This document shows, piece by piece, positions 1 to 11,154 of a DNA stretch of 64,000 nt. The notes below the pieces were generated by a model that was not told the origin of the DNA, made no database searches, and saw nothing but the letters and a program-made list of their open reading frames with translations. The stretch comes from Laetiporus sulphureus 93-53. Its lineage: Eukaryota; Basidiomycota; Agaricomycetes; Polyporales; Laetiporaceae. Location of the stretch: the NCBI RefSeq assembly GCF_001632365.1, contig NW_024468513.1, forward strand, positions 711,678 to 775,677. Direction: 5' to 3'. The stretch's first letter is position 1. Every line of letters begins with the position of its first letter. A program made the position numbers and the translations under genes.

Positions 1-3000
1 AAACTGGGAGGAAAAATAGGGGGCCAGATAACCGTAGCCAGTTAAGGCTTGGGTAAATCTGGCTTCAATGTCGCGTTCATGATATTTAAAAGTAAAAACG
101 GGATGTAGCATCTGGGAGGGCAAGGAGGGCCACGAGGCCCATATTGCAGTGGGTTGATCAGTGTAACGGAACTCGGTTTGCCAGGAGGTGGTCGCTTGCT
201 CATGTGCCCAGTGCCAGATCCACGTTAGGGTGGGTAGGACACTATCGGGTAGGGACGTGCCTGCCTTAGCTAGCCGATCCGCCACTTCGTTACCCAGTAC
301 ACCCTTATGCCCAGGTACCCATAGCAAGGAAAGATTCAAAAGAGGGTGGCACTCCATGAGAGGAGCCAGAATAGCCCGAAAGCGAGCTGAAAAAGGCTGG
401 CCACTGTGTGGGCGCAGCGAGAGGATATTGGACAGGGCAGCACGGTTGTCCACGCATAGATAGATATGAGTGATCATGGGGTAGGTCACCAGAAAACCGG
501 CCAAGCAGCTGGCAACTGCTGTCATCACATAGAGTTCTGCATCATAGACTTCCGCTTGGTGACCCATGCCCCAAGCCCACTCGTACTTGACTGCACCCTG
601 ATGAATAATGCATGCACCTGCACCTGCTCTGTGGTTCCTCGGTGTCGGGTCAGGTTAGGCTATTTGGGAACCATCGATGAAGACCCACAGGGCATCGGAG
701 CGGGGGACTGAGGAGTGCAAGAGGGGAAAAAAGAAAGAGTGTAGGTAATCCGTGGAGCTGTCTTTGGTAGGTGGCAGTACACACACCTGAACCCACCCAC
801 CCCATGGGTGTGCAGGTTCCCAAGGTGGCTGCATCCAGGGATTGAGGCACGTCGCTCAATTGGGAAGGGTCCATTCGAGCACGTCCACCGTGCTAGTGTC
901 GTAGTGAATGGAGACAGTGGGATTGAGGAGGGAGAAGTTGGGTGGATGGGTGGTGCAGTTGGCAGCCAGACAGAGGGCCACGGGGTGCAATGCCAGAAGG
1001 GTGATGAGGCAGGCAGCGGTGAGGCCGTTGAGCTTATCGAGCTGCTGCCGCATTGGTAAGATGCTCGAGATGAGGTTGAGAACATGGTGAGGGGTGGACC
1101 GCCATGCTTCCATGAACCATCGTAGTGCATCAGTTTGTACCTGCTGCAGGGGTTTAAAGAGTGAGCGGGGCTCACGTGGGTCGTACCACATGGGACTACC
1201 AAATGTGAGGATGAGGAGGACAGTGGTGAGGTAAAGCAAACAGGCTTGCGCGACCGTCATACCATGCTGGGTGTTAGCAAGCATGCAGAATGCGGCAACT
1301 CGCGACAAGGCCCTGGATGCCATGACCCGGATATGGTGGGTAAAGGTAAGGTGATGGTCATACCAGATGCCGAGCCAGCGTAGATAGGAAGCAGGCTGAA
1401 GGGTGACGATACACCCCTCCCACTGTACCTGCAGGGAGGGTTGACGTCTAGAGAGCGTCTGGGAGAGGTAAAATGCATGAGCTCAATTTTGGCCATGCCA
1501 ATGGTGAGCCCGAGTCGATGCAGAGTGGTGCCCATGCACGGTAGCATGTGCTGGATGATAGCCACATTCTCATTTAGGGAAGGGGAGATGATAAGGAGCA
1601 CAAAGTCATCCACGTATCCAGCGGTGGATTGTTGGGGGTGCACGAAGGGGTCAAGATCTGCATAAAGCAGGGAAGAGTAGATGGTAGAGAGAACAGGTGA
1701 CAGGGGCGAGCCCTGCGGGATGCCTAGCACAGCAACTGGGTAGGAAGGTCCCAGCTCGGAGTTGAGCTTGGGCTGCACCGTGCAAGAAGAAAGAAACAAC
1801 ATGGTCCAACAGACCTCATTGTCAGGAAAGCCCATAGAAAGCAAAGCGGAATGAAGGACATCATGGCGAATGCTATTGTAGTAGCCCTCGACATCCATGC
1901 ATAAAAGAGTGGCAGAGAAGCCGTTCTCTCAGGCAGTGTGAATGCGATGCATGAGGGTGACACCAGCATCCACAACTGAGTGCTGGCCACACCCACCAAA
2001 CTGAGAACTGGACACAAGATTATGTGCACCTATTTGGAAATTGAAACAGGCGGATACCACTTTCTCGAGGACCTTACTCAAGGTCTCCAAGAGTGCGATG
2101 GGGTGGTGGGCTTTGGAAGCGGTATAGTCTGCCTTGCCCAGTTTGGGTAGGTACATGACCGCCGCCACCCGCAGTGGAGTGGGGAGATATCCCATGTGTA
2201 ACGAAGCAGAGAGAAAATGAAAAAGAGTGTCCTGTGCACCAGATCGCTAAACCCATTTCAGAAGGCACCAAGACATCCCAGATACCTCGGGCGCAGAGTA
2301 GTTGGACGTGGTCTCAATGGTGGTGGCCACTTCAGAGCGCAGTAGGGGGCGATCCAGTCATGCCGGAGGGGGTACGTGCACAAAGAGGGGAGGTAAATCA
2401 GGGAGAGGTGGAGACATAGGAAAGTAAAACTGAGTGAGCAGACGACCCGCATCTGATGGGAGGGAGCCCACTTCCACGCCATTCGGATGACGGGTAGTGG
2501 GGGCACCCGCACTTCTTTGGTCCAGGAGGTGAGCTGCCAGGAATTAGTGTGCTGGAGTCACGTAACTGCCTCTCAAGTCCAGTCTTTCTGGGCTTGCCGG
2601 ATGACATCGGAAAGCACATGTTTGGCAGCACAGCGCCCCTCTCAGGTGTGAGCATTCTGAATGCAGGCATGTGCAGTGTCGCACACATCATTCCACCAGA
2701 GCTGTGAGGCCTGGTGAGCGTGTGTACGGCGAGGGAAGACTTCATGGCTGGCAACAGTCATGGCCCGCATTAGGGCATGTGCACCTGCCTTCAGGTCGTC
2801 GGTGTTGGAATATGCTGATGGCAGTGGTGAGAGGGCCAGCTCATGGGTGAGGCAAGTCTCCCAGTCATTGCGTTTTGACATGTCGATGTGGAAGCCTAGG
2901 TCAATGTCAACAGGGTGAGTGGTGTGTGACAGAATAGAGGTTAGCAATGCATGATCGGACTCGAAAGGAGTGGGAGTAGCGACACGTGGACATGAAAATG

Positions 3001-3669
3001 CGCACTGGAGGTCGTGCAGACCAGGTCGATAATGGTGCCCGAGAGCAGGTTATCATCAACCATGTGGGTGGGCTGATCGAGGTCATTAAGAATCTCAAGC
3101 GATTCACGCTCAAACCATCCAGTGAAAGCAGTGGAGGCAGAGGAGGCCAGTCACAATGTGCGACCAGTCCAAGACCATAGGGGATGGTGGAGGTTAAAGT
3201 TACCAGTGACGAGGAGATTCGTCTTAGGTGGAAAGGGAATATTGTAAAGGAGAGGCAGAATGCGATGTTGAGCCCGTGAGCCCTCGTCATAGCAATTGAT
3301 GGCGAAGAAAGTGAGCGAGGGATCAGTGCGAGATACAAAGTGGACCACCACTATGTCTGGGTCTGACACCAGGTCAGTACGCATGGAGACGTGATAAGTG
3401 GTTAAAAGCGTTCGCCGAACCAGGATACTGGCTCGAGGCCTCAGCAAGGTGGCGGTGGAATGAAAGTGAAAGGCATCCAGGCCATAGGGCTGGACATTGA
3501 CATGACCATAGATAGTAGTACCAGACTCAGAGCTGTGGGGGGTATCGATACTGATCTGTCCCCACCACGGCTCTTGAAGAAAATAGATGTCATATGAAGA
3601 AAAGGAAATGAAACCGTGGACGCGCGGATTAGATGAGGCCACATTCAGATGGGTGGTTGTGATATTCAT
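1..3669 (-). pseudogene. LINE ORF2, endonuclease-RT-RNase H (copy 1, broken)
   Basis: Starting at the ATG at 3669 (overlapping the ORF1 stop), the translation shows an APE-type endonuclease opening (HLNVASSNPRVHGF, then FLQEPWWG). The reverse transcriptase has a YVDDF active site (within 1257-1898), and the RNase H has the pieces FIDGS, DAEL, LCVDNRAAL and HKGVLGNEVAD (about 200-700). It cannot make a full product. There is a TGA after about 190 codons near 3151, two TGA codons near 2540-2560, a TAA near 650, and several frame changes between blocks, for example around 2470 and 2940. The endonuclease residue that is GDFN in copy 2 reads GNFN here, so a conserved acidic catalytic position is lost. 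Confidence 0.85.
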
Positions 3670-5369
3670 GAGGAAGGATTTATGCGCAAAATGGGAATGC
3701 AGTAGTCTTTCCATGCAGGGCATGTGGAGTCTGCAGCACTGTGGCTGTTAGTGCCGTAGATGATGCAGAAGTAGTGGGTGGGGTCACAGGGCTGCCTCGT
3801 TGGATGGTTCTCATGGTTGCACATCAGACATGCCTGATGGTGCTTGTCAGCTGTGTGATTGGTTTTACCACAGAAGCAGCACACGGGGGTGCACTTTTTG
3901 CAGTGACTTTCAAGGTGGGTGAGGCACCAGCAGTGTGTGCACTGACAGAAGATGGGTCTGTCTTTTGACTTCTTTACAGTCATGCAGGAACCATAAAACC
4001 ATATGAAGCCAGCTGCATCGCCACGGTTATCGTGACCAAGAAGGTTTCGCGTGCAGAAATTGCGGTGGGTGTCCTCAACAGACACAATGATGGACGGTTT
4101 CTCCAGCTGCTCTTGCTGCTCAGAGGGAATGGTGAATGCTGGTAGTCCATTGAAATGCACAGTGGAGAACATGGAGTTGCGACGAAGCTCCGCAAGAATC
4201 TTCTCCTCAGTGAGCATAACACCCGTGTCTGAGTGGCGAAGAGGGCAGCTCAGGATGAACAATTTCATAACTGGAGCAAGCAGACGGAAGTCCTGTGGCA
4301 TGATGGCCAGCTCGCGTGGGCCTGGCACTGGTGAGGATGCATGGGGTACAACACCAAGCAAATGCCTGATAGGGCATAGACATTCGCAGATGAGAGCATC
4401 CGAGGAATCATTCGAGAACACCACCATGACCTTGATAGGTCCAGTGAAATGGAGCCTGAGGAAATTTACCTTTGTCCACGCTGGCATTTCGTGCAGGCAG
4501 GTATTGATTTTGGCATACCATTGGGGCATGGATCCACCTTTCTCGATGGAGGTGTGCTGCGTGGGGGTGAGGAGGAGCACGTAGCTCTTCTCGCGAGGTT
4601 TGGCAGCCACTTGGGCCATGGTGGGACCGGCCAGTGCCTGCACAGTAGGTTTGGCCATGGCCGCCACATTGGGGCTTTCTGTGCGTTTGCAGCCAGCAGG
4701 CACGGCGGATGGTTGCTGTGGGCTATTCGGCTTTAGGGGTGGTGGCGGCGGGGGTGGCTGGCTGTGAGCAAGTTGTGCCTTGATAGCCGTAAGCCTCGTG
4801 GTGATGGTCATGTTGGCCATGCGGACGCCGTCCTCCACGGCCTTGACAACTGCAGCCTGAAGGTCGATGCTCACAGGGAGGCTGGTGTCGAGGCACCGAT
4901 GAGAGCTGGGTGGGATGGGCAGCTCGGGCAGCTCCTCATCATAATCGTGAAACTGGAAGGGGGCCATGTCTGTAAAGAAATGTTCAAAGATTTTTATGGC
5001 CTCAACGCCTGGGCCAGAAGTGAAAAGAACTCGATCGGACATGAGCTCAGTGTGGAGCTCGTGGCAGGTGGTAGTGAGAAGGCTGACGACCTGGGCGAAG
5101 TCGTCGATAAAGGTGGTAGGGTTGGTGTCTCGGACGATGAGCTGAATAGTGCCATCCAATGACTTGATGTTGTTGGTGACGTGGCGCAAGAGGCCAACGA
5201 ATCGCACCATTGTCGTGTCTTGTTCCTCAACTTGTGAGGCCCAGGTGGGTGGGGCAGTCGGTGTGGGGGGTACGGTAGCATTACTTTGCAGTGGAGCAAT
5301 AGGCTCAACGCTGGAGGCCTCCATGTCAACATCGCTGGTGGTCACTGGTTGGGCACCTAAAGCAGACAT
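3666..5369 (-). CDS. LINE ORF1, gag-like nucleic-acid-binding protein (copy 1, open)
   Basis: This is an open frame of 567 codons. The start MSALGAQ was chosen because the matching methionine begins copy 2 (MSAIGAQ), and upstream similarity is lost. The N-terminal half contains a proline-rich linker. The C-terminal part carries a row of CCHC zinc knuckles, the first being CTHC-x4-H-x4-C. ORF1 proteins of this type bind the element RNA and form the transposition particle with ORF2 protein. The last knuckle is damaged: copy 2 reads CVVC where copy 1 reads CIIY, so one zinc ligand is gone. The stop codon overlaps the ORF2 start in an ATGA. The frame is open, but activity is doubtful because ORF2 is dead. 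Confidence 0.8.
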   Translation of the reverse strand: MSALGAQPVTTSDVDMEASSVEPIAPLQSNATVPPTPTAPPTWASQVEEQDTTMVRFVGLLRHVTNNIKSLDGTIQLIVRDTNPTTFIDDFAQVVSLLTTTCHELHTELMSDRVLFTSGPGVEAIKIFEHFFTDMAPFQFHDYDEELPELPIPPSSHRCLDTSLPVSIDLQAAVVKAVEDGVRMANMTITTRLTAIKAQLAHSQPPPPPPPLKPNSPQQPSAVPAGCKRTESPNVAAMAKPTVQALAGPTMAQVAAKPREKSYVLLLTPTQHTSIEKGGSMPQWYAKINTCLHEMPAWTKVNFLRLHFTGPIKVMVVFSNDSSDALICECLCPIRHLLGVVPHASSPVPGPRELAIMPQDFRLLAPVMKLFILSCPLRHSDTGVMLTEEKILAELRRNSMFSTVHFNGLPAFTIPSEQQEQLEKPSIIVSVEDTHRNFCTRNLLGHDNRGDAAGFIWFYGSCMTVKKSKDRPIFCQCTHCWCLTHLESHCKKCTPVCCFCGKTNHTADKHHQACLMCNHENHPTRQPCDPTHYFCIIYGTNSHSAADSTCPAWKDYCIPILRINPSS

Positions 5370-5393
5370 GGTGGTTGCTGGAAGAGGAAGGTT

Positions 5394-5513
5394 GGACCCT
5401 ATCATATGATGTGCACGCGTTGCTAGGGCACGCCGCTCCGACCATCTGACCGGCCACTTCTCCCCGCTTGCGACAAGAGCATACCTGAGTGCTGTGCGCA
5501 CTCTCCTTCTAAC
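5394..5513 (+). repeat. 120-bp dispersed repeat, unit 1
   Basis: This 120-bp block, starting ggaccctatc, recurs in the same orientation at 7519-7638 with no length change. The differences are mostly CG against TG or CA. It abuts the 5' side of LINE copy 1. I do not recognise it. It is absent upstream of LINE copy 2, which argues against it being the 5' UTR of that family. Confidence 0.7.
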
Positions 5514-5541
5514 ACGCCCCCCGATCACCGTCATCAAGCCA

Positions 5542-6387
5542 TCAGAATAGGCAAATATGGCCGTCAGTATACGCCACCTTGGCCTTCGCACCCTTGTCGT
5601 CCGGCTTCCCTTCCTCATCATCTGAGTTGTCCTTGCCATCATCGGACTTGGTCGGGCAGTCCTTCCATACGTGCCCTATTCCTCTGCACTTGAAGCACTT
5701 ATGCTTCTCGCCCCCTGCAGCTGCCTTCCACTTCCCTTTCCCAGCCTTAGCCATCATGGCCACCACATCCTGGTCATCCTCCGTATCCTTTTGGTGGGTC
5801 TCCTCATTCAGAAGTCTCGCTGTAACATTTGCGACAGTGAGCTGTTCGGGTGGGATCGAGTCGAGTGCGACTACGAGCTGGTCATAGTGTTCTACAAGGC
5901 CCATGGTGAGTCCCAACACCATGTCCTCTTTTTCTACTTTTACCCCGGCGTATTCCAGATCTGCAGCCATTTTCTTCACCCACCCAATCCACGCTGACAT
6001 CGCCTCGTCGGGGCCCTTCACCGCCCTGTAGAAGCATCACTGCATCACTAGTCGGGTCGCAAACCTGTACGCTCAGTGCACCTGCACCAGAATCGCCCAG
6101 CACTCCATAGGGTCACGACTCACCAAGTGCACCAGCTGCCCTGCCAATACCCACAGCACCATTTCCGCCCATGCTTTCGCCATCTTGGTCGTCAAGTGCT
6201 TGGCCTTTTTTGCCTCCAGCCACACTGCTGCCTCCATCTCCGTCGCATCCATCGGTGGCAATGTTTCAATCGTCATCACCTCTCACAGCTCCTTCCTGTT
6301 CAGCTCCACTTCCATCTGGATTGCCCACTCGCCATAGTTGCCCTCACCCAAGAGAGGGAACTTCGTGGTTTCGGTTGTCTCAGACAT
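5542..6387 (-). pseudogene. Copia-type (Ty1) retrotransposon gag, broken and truncated
   Basis: One frame of 282 codons begins MSETTETTKFPLLGEGNYG, the usual opening of Copia gag (DUF4219/UBN2 type). It passes through a UBN2-like helical segment and ends with one zinc knuckle, CFKCRGIGHVWKDC (C-x2-C-x4-H-x4-C), and an acidic Lys/Asp tail. Three in-frame TGA codons interrupt it: 6283-6285 (after ELNRKEL, where the family normally has Trp) and two near 6037 and 6073. Protease, integrase and RT are missing, because the frame runs out at 5542 next to the repeat and LINE copy 1. The LINE probably inserted into this element, leaving its remainder beyond the left edge. Confidence 0.8.
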
Positions 6388-6520
6388 GTCAGGTTGATGC
6401 CAGTTGCACAGGGAGAATGCGAGCAGATGCAGCAGAGGCCAAAGAATAAGGTATGGGGGTAGTTTATCTAGGAGTTTCCCGGTCTAAGCACAGCAAAGAC
6501 GAGTCCGTTGTCCAGGGACC

Positions 6521-7431
6521 TGTCACAGTATTAAGTGGCACCTTTCTTTTTGCACCAATAAAGTCATCATTCAGCAACCACAAGTGGTTATTGGGACGTC
6601 AACATTCATATTGGTCTTACAAAGTGGATGCTTAGACAAACAGCACAATACCACCACATACATCACGGATATGACTGTGTCTACCACATGACCACCAAGC
6701 GCCCATGATTCAGCCACCCAGTCATGTGACACTGGCCACTTGCGCTATTCAGAAGTTATCAGGCGTTGGTCACGTGACACCAGGCCACTTGCCCAGAATG
6801 GAACTCTTTGGCCCACAATAGGCTTACCTGTGCTCATTGGACCATCAAGCTAGCAAGCACCCAATTCGCTGCTTAATAGCAGCAACAACTACATGGCTGC
6901 CAAATAGTAGCACCAGCATTAGAATATGCGCTATGGCAGAACCCCCATTGGCCACTCAATAAGTGGCACCACTTCAGTCACTCAAATAGTGGCACCACCT
7001 TCAGGCAATTATCTCATTGGGTAAAGTAGGATTACCTTGGCATATCCACGGCCTTTATAGATAGTTGCCATAGCAAAGTCCAGAACCATTACTGGTTTTG
7101 GCAATATGTTCACATGTAGAAAGGACAGGACCCCAGTAGGTACACCTTAGTTAGAGTGACCAAGGTCCATCCCTACATGTATATAAGCCCATGAGGATCT
7201 AAGGGAGAACCTTAGATTCATTATTCTATTGCATGCGGCCTAACAAGCCAATTCACCCCCTAGTTGTGAGCATAAGACTAAGGGCCCTTTGAGCCCCATT
7301 TCCAGACTACATACCACTGCGCGCGTCCTCAGCCTAGCCCTTGTGGCAGGCTTTTTATGTGGGATCATTTGTGCAGGTCACAAAAGCAGACTTGCCCTTA
7401 ATTGGGTTAAGTGCTTTGGTGCTTTGTGACA
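6521..7431. mobile_element. Solo LTR, copy 1
   Basis: This 911-bp block begins TGTCAC and ends GTGACA, the inverted terminal hexamers expected of an LTR. It is flanked on both sides by the 5-bp direct repeat GGACC (6516-6520 and 7432-7436), which is a target-site duplication. No internal retroelement genes lie between the flanks, so this is a solo LTR left by recombination. It matches 20420-21326 along its length. A TATATAAG box occurs near 7180. Orientation cannot be fixed, because no attached coding region belongs to it. It is not the LTR of the neighbouring Copia gag, since the target duplication shows an independent insertion. Confidence 0.88.
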
Positions 7432-7518
7432 GGACCTCGTTAGAGTCATTTAGACATAGTAAACTACCAAGGTATGTACATCTTCTCAGTCCGTTATTTA
7501 TTGACTAATGCCACAGTC

Positions 7519-7638
7519 GGACCCTATCGTACGACACACACTCATTGCTAGGGCATGTCACTCCAACCGTCTGACTGGTCACTTCTTTCCGCTTGCGACA
7601 AGAGTGTACCTGAGTGCTGTGTGCACTCTCCTTCCAAC
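7519..7638 (+). repeat. 120-bp dispersed repeat, unit 2
   Basis: This is the second copy of the block at 5394-5513, in the same orientation and of equal length. Sequence on either side differs from the first copy, so the repeat boundary is sharp. Where the copies differ, one usually has CG and the other TG or CA. Confidence 0.7.
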
Positions 7639-9444
7639 GCAAGACACCAGGTGCAGGGGGAGGCACTGCACAAGGGCGGGCCTACCAGTGAGGCAATGGG
7701 CAGAGCAGGGCGTCAAAGGGTGGCCTGAGCAGATGCCGAGTGAGACAGGCTGGCAGTCTGACAAAGCGGCACAGCCACAGCACATGGAGCGCTGAAGAAA
7801 AGCCCAGTGAGGCGCTTGCATGGAGCGCGCACAAAACAGAGACCAAGACCTGAATCCAAGAGGCATCAGGACTGGCGTGCAGACTGAGCGAGCGACGAGT
7901 GCGTGGGCGTGCTATAGAAAGTCACCGAAAATGGGCACATACGGGATGCATATGGTACGGAGACCGGAACCCAAGATCAGGGGGCGCCGGGACTGGTATA
8001 CGGACTGAGGTGGGCAGGGAAGCACATGGAATGGAGACTGGCATCCCTGGGAACAGGAAGTGCGGTACAGGCATGTGGCTCACAATGGGATAGACACAGC
8101 AGTGGCTAGGTCGAGGGGGCGTGTTGAAATCTGGATGCAGAGCATGGATGTGAGAGGCCCCAGTGTGACCTGCGCCACTGGTGTGGGAGAGTAGTAGCAT
8201 GCGTGTATATAATAGAGCATGGCTACAATGGGACGGGCCATCAGTTTGGCCCTGTGGAGCCATCTTCTAGAGAGCAGGTGACTCCCGAACTCCTGGCCAC
8301 ACAGCGGGCTGGCCAGGAAAGTCAACACCAAATGGTCGATGACTAGAAAGCTCGAGGTACTGCAATCATGGAAAGATAGCTGCATGTTGTAGCCTTTTGA
8401 AGTAGACCTGTCGTGGAGGTTGTGGACGGCAGTTCCAAATAACAAATTTGGCTATTGGAGTTGTGGAATCGCAGGTGCTTATATAAGCCCTAAGCTGCAT
8501 CAAGATCCTTTTACAGAAAGTATACTTACGTAAATTGTGCTGTGGCTACGTCTCCCGTCTGCACTCCTCTGTTGGCATCCACGATGACTGTGTTCTCGGT
8601 GGTGATGTCTACCAGTGTATCCATTGCGCTTCACATCGCTTTTTACAGTTCGTGCTACATTATAGCATCACTGTCATTGTGATGCTGATTTCAGTCTACA
8701 TATAGCTGTTTTGCTTCTCATACGCTGTATTGCATTCCTCCAGTTGTTTCGTGTTGATCAATCAATGTCAGCATCGATGACTGATGTTGCAGAGCTTGTG
8801 CGGTCACATCACTCTGATGGTATTTGAACCCCTTCAGTGGGGGGTGCTGCTCGCAGGTCCTGTGTTTGTCTGACCTCCAATGTGAGTGGGCTTTTCGGTG
8901 CTACTTGGCTCCTCCTATCTTCTATCACTCCACACGTCAGTGTTATTCAGGGGTCTGTGGCTGACCAATATGTTCGACTCATCTTGGGTGACAAATGTTC
9001 AATCTGTTGCTGTCGATGTTCTGTTGTCCTTTGTTGCTAGTCAGTTTCTATATCAATCCCTGAAGGATGCTGCTCGATTGCACCACATCCACTGTGATTT
9101 GCAGAAATGCACTGTCGTGGGCTTACAGTCTATGTTATGTGAGCATCGGTGCTCTCTGGTATGTCCATCGTTCATTGCAGTGTTCGACTTGATACATGAT
9201 GAGTTGCATGTGGTGAGGCCGGATAGTCGCACTGTTGTCGATCATTATCTGTTGCGTCAATTTCCTTTGTTGCATGGATGTCTGCAATTGACAGATGGCA
9301 TGAGACATGCATTTGTTGGTGTAGTCAATTGTGGCCGAGGCGTGCCTCCTGTTGATAATGAGTGTGTTGTCGCGGAAATGCCATTGATGGTGCTCGTGTG
9401 TAGGCTTGGAAACATATCACTACTCTTCTTTTTCCCGTACCACC
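7639..9444. other. Region between 120-bp repeat and LINE copy 2; no gene recognised
   Basis: I see no supported gene. Two imperfect copies of a roughly 50-bp segment (about 7836-7890 and 7958-8015, sharing ggactgg and gactgag) lie in the left part. A TATATAAG box occurs at about 8480. An open frame spanning 8886-9617 has no recognisable domain, starts without ATG and overlaps LINE copy 2. The right part may be the LINE 5' leader, but there is no second copy to prove it. Confidence 0.4.
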
Positions 9445-11154
9445 ATGTCCGCTATAGGCGCCCAACAAGCGACCGCCAGCGAATCGACCATGGAGGGCAT
9501 AGGTGTCGAGCGTACTCCCCCGGGAGGGTCTCCACTGCCAGCGAGCACGACGACGTCAGCCCCAGGGCCGGCGCCCCCGCACCCGCCGGTCCACAATCAT
9601 ATGTGCGACATCATTAGATCTCTGCGCAATAATCTGAACAACCTTGCTACCGGCGTGCAGCGCGTTATCGAAGGCCCCTACGAGGCCGCATCATACTCCG
9701 ACGAATTCGAAAACTGCGCTGTCGCGCTCTCTACCTGCCTTCGCGACTTCCACGACGCTCTCGTGCGCGACCCCCTCATCGTCGACACAGAGGCTGGTGT
9801 CCGGGTCCTAAACCTCTACCAAGGTCTCTTCCATCAACGGCTTAGCGAAGCAGCCATCCTTCTCGACGACGACGCACTCATGGACGAGGTTCCGCACACC
9901 CGCCCGCGCACGGAAGGCGCCCTCCCTGTCGGCATCGACGTGCAGGCTGCCCTGACTAAGGCTGTCGAGGACGGCGTCCGTATGGCCACGTCAGCCATCA
10001 ACACGCGACTGTCGGCTATCGAGGCCCAGCTCGTACGTGGGCGTCCGCTGCCACAGCCTCCTCAGGCCCCCGAGGGACCGTGACCCCAACCGCCAGTCCG
10101 TACTGGTCGACAACGTGCCCCCGCCGCCGACTCCAATGCTGCTGCCCATGCAGCGCAGCCTACCACGCAGCCTGCGACACAGGCCCCGAATGCCCAATCT
10201 ATGGCACAGGTGGCTGCCAGGAACCGCGAAAAGTGCTACGTCCTTCTCATTACTCCCGAGCAGCATGCCGCCATCGAAGCAGGGGGTACCATGCCCCAAT
10301 GGTATGCCAAGGTCCATACACGCCTGCGCGAGACCCCCGCGTGGGCGAAGGTACGTTTTCTCGGTCTTCGTTTCGCTGGACCAACCAAGGTCCAAGCGGC
10401 GTTCTCGCATGATTCCCCGGATGCGCTCATCAAGGAGTGTCTCCGGCCCATCCGTCATCTGCTGGGCGTGGTCCCACGTGCACCGTCCCCTGCACCGGGC
10501 CCTCGAGAGCAGGCATCTGTCCCACAAGACTTCCGCCCTCTTGCTCCGGTGACTAAACTTTTCATTCCGAGCTGCCCGCTCCGTCACCCTGACTCGGGAG
10601 ACATGCTCACCGAGGAGGAGATTCTGGCGGAGCTCCGCCGCAACTCCATGTTTTCCTCCATTCACTTCAATGGTCTTCCCGGATTTGTCGTTCCCCCTGA
10701 GCACTGCGAGCAGCTCGGGAAATCCTCCCTTATCGTTTCTATTGAGGATATGCACCGCGACTTCTGCGCGCGCAACCTCCTCGGGCGTGACAACCACGGT
10801 GACGCCGCTGGCTTTATATGGTTTTATGGTTCGCGCCTAATGGTTAAGAAGTCGAAAGATCGTCCCGTATTCCGTCAGTGCACTCGTTGCTGGCGCCTCA
10901 CACATCTCGAAAGTCACTGCAAGAAGCGGGCACAGGTGTGCCGCTTCTGTGGAAAGACTACTCACACGTCCGATATGCATCGGCAGGCCTGCCTTGTCTG
11001 CAATCATGAGGCTCACCTGGCCGATCAGCCTTGCGAGTCTGCTCACTATTTCTGCGTGGTCTGTGGCACCAACGGTCACAATGCCGCTGACACCACCTGC
11101 CCCGCGCGGAAAGATTACCGCATCCCCATCTCGCGCACCAACCCCTCATCATGA
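9445..11154 (+). pseudogene. LINE ORF1, gag-like protein (copy 2, one stop)
   Basis: A single frame of 570 codons from MSAIGAQ to the TGA at 11152-11154 is broken once, by TGA at 10081-10083. The codon context (ccg TGA ccc) fits a CGA changed by one C-to-T step at a CpG. After the stop the same frame continues through a Pro/Ala-rich linker into the conserved C-terminal half (MAQVAARNREKCYVLLITP). It ends with a row of CCHC knuckles: CTRC-x4-H-x4-C, then CRFC, CLVC and CVVC motifs. The product would bind element RNA. The final TGA overlaps the ORF2 ATG. Confidence 0.85.

Larger units (their letters stand above)
1..5369 (-). mobile_element. Tad1-like LINE retrotransposon, copy 1 (decayed, 3' end outside window)
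   Basis: This is a non-LTR retrotransposon read right to left. ORF1 (gag-like, zinc knuckles) is followed by ORF2 (APE-type endonuclease, reverse transcriptase, RNase H). It aligns along its whole visible length with copy 2 at 9445-14823 on the other strand, and its left end at position 1 corresponds to about 14823 of copy 2. Only ORF1 is still open; ORF2 is broken by frameshifts and stops. The family call (Tad1-like) rests on the domain order, including a C-terminal RNase H, and not on a database search. The 5' end is not defined: similarity to copy 2 stops a few bases upstream of the ORF1 start. Confidence 0.9.

Noticed and set aside
6521..7431. 5' LTR of the Copia gag at 5542-6387
   Set aside because: The block is flanked on both sides by GGACC, so it inserted independently. 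It is also found alone at 20420-21326.
8886..9617. Open frame of about 243 codons upstream of LINE copy 2
   Set aside because: It has no ATG at its start, no recognisable domain, and its 3' part overlaps LINE ORF1 in another frame. More likely the LINE leader or chance.
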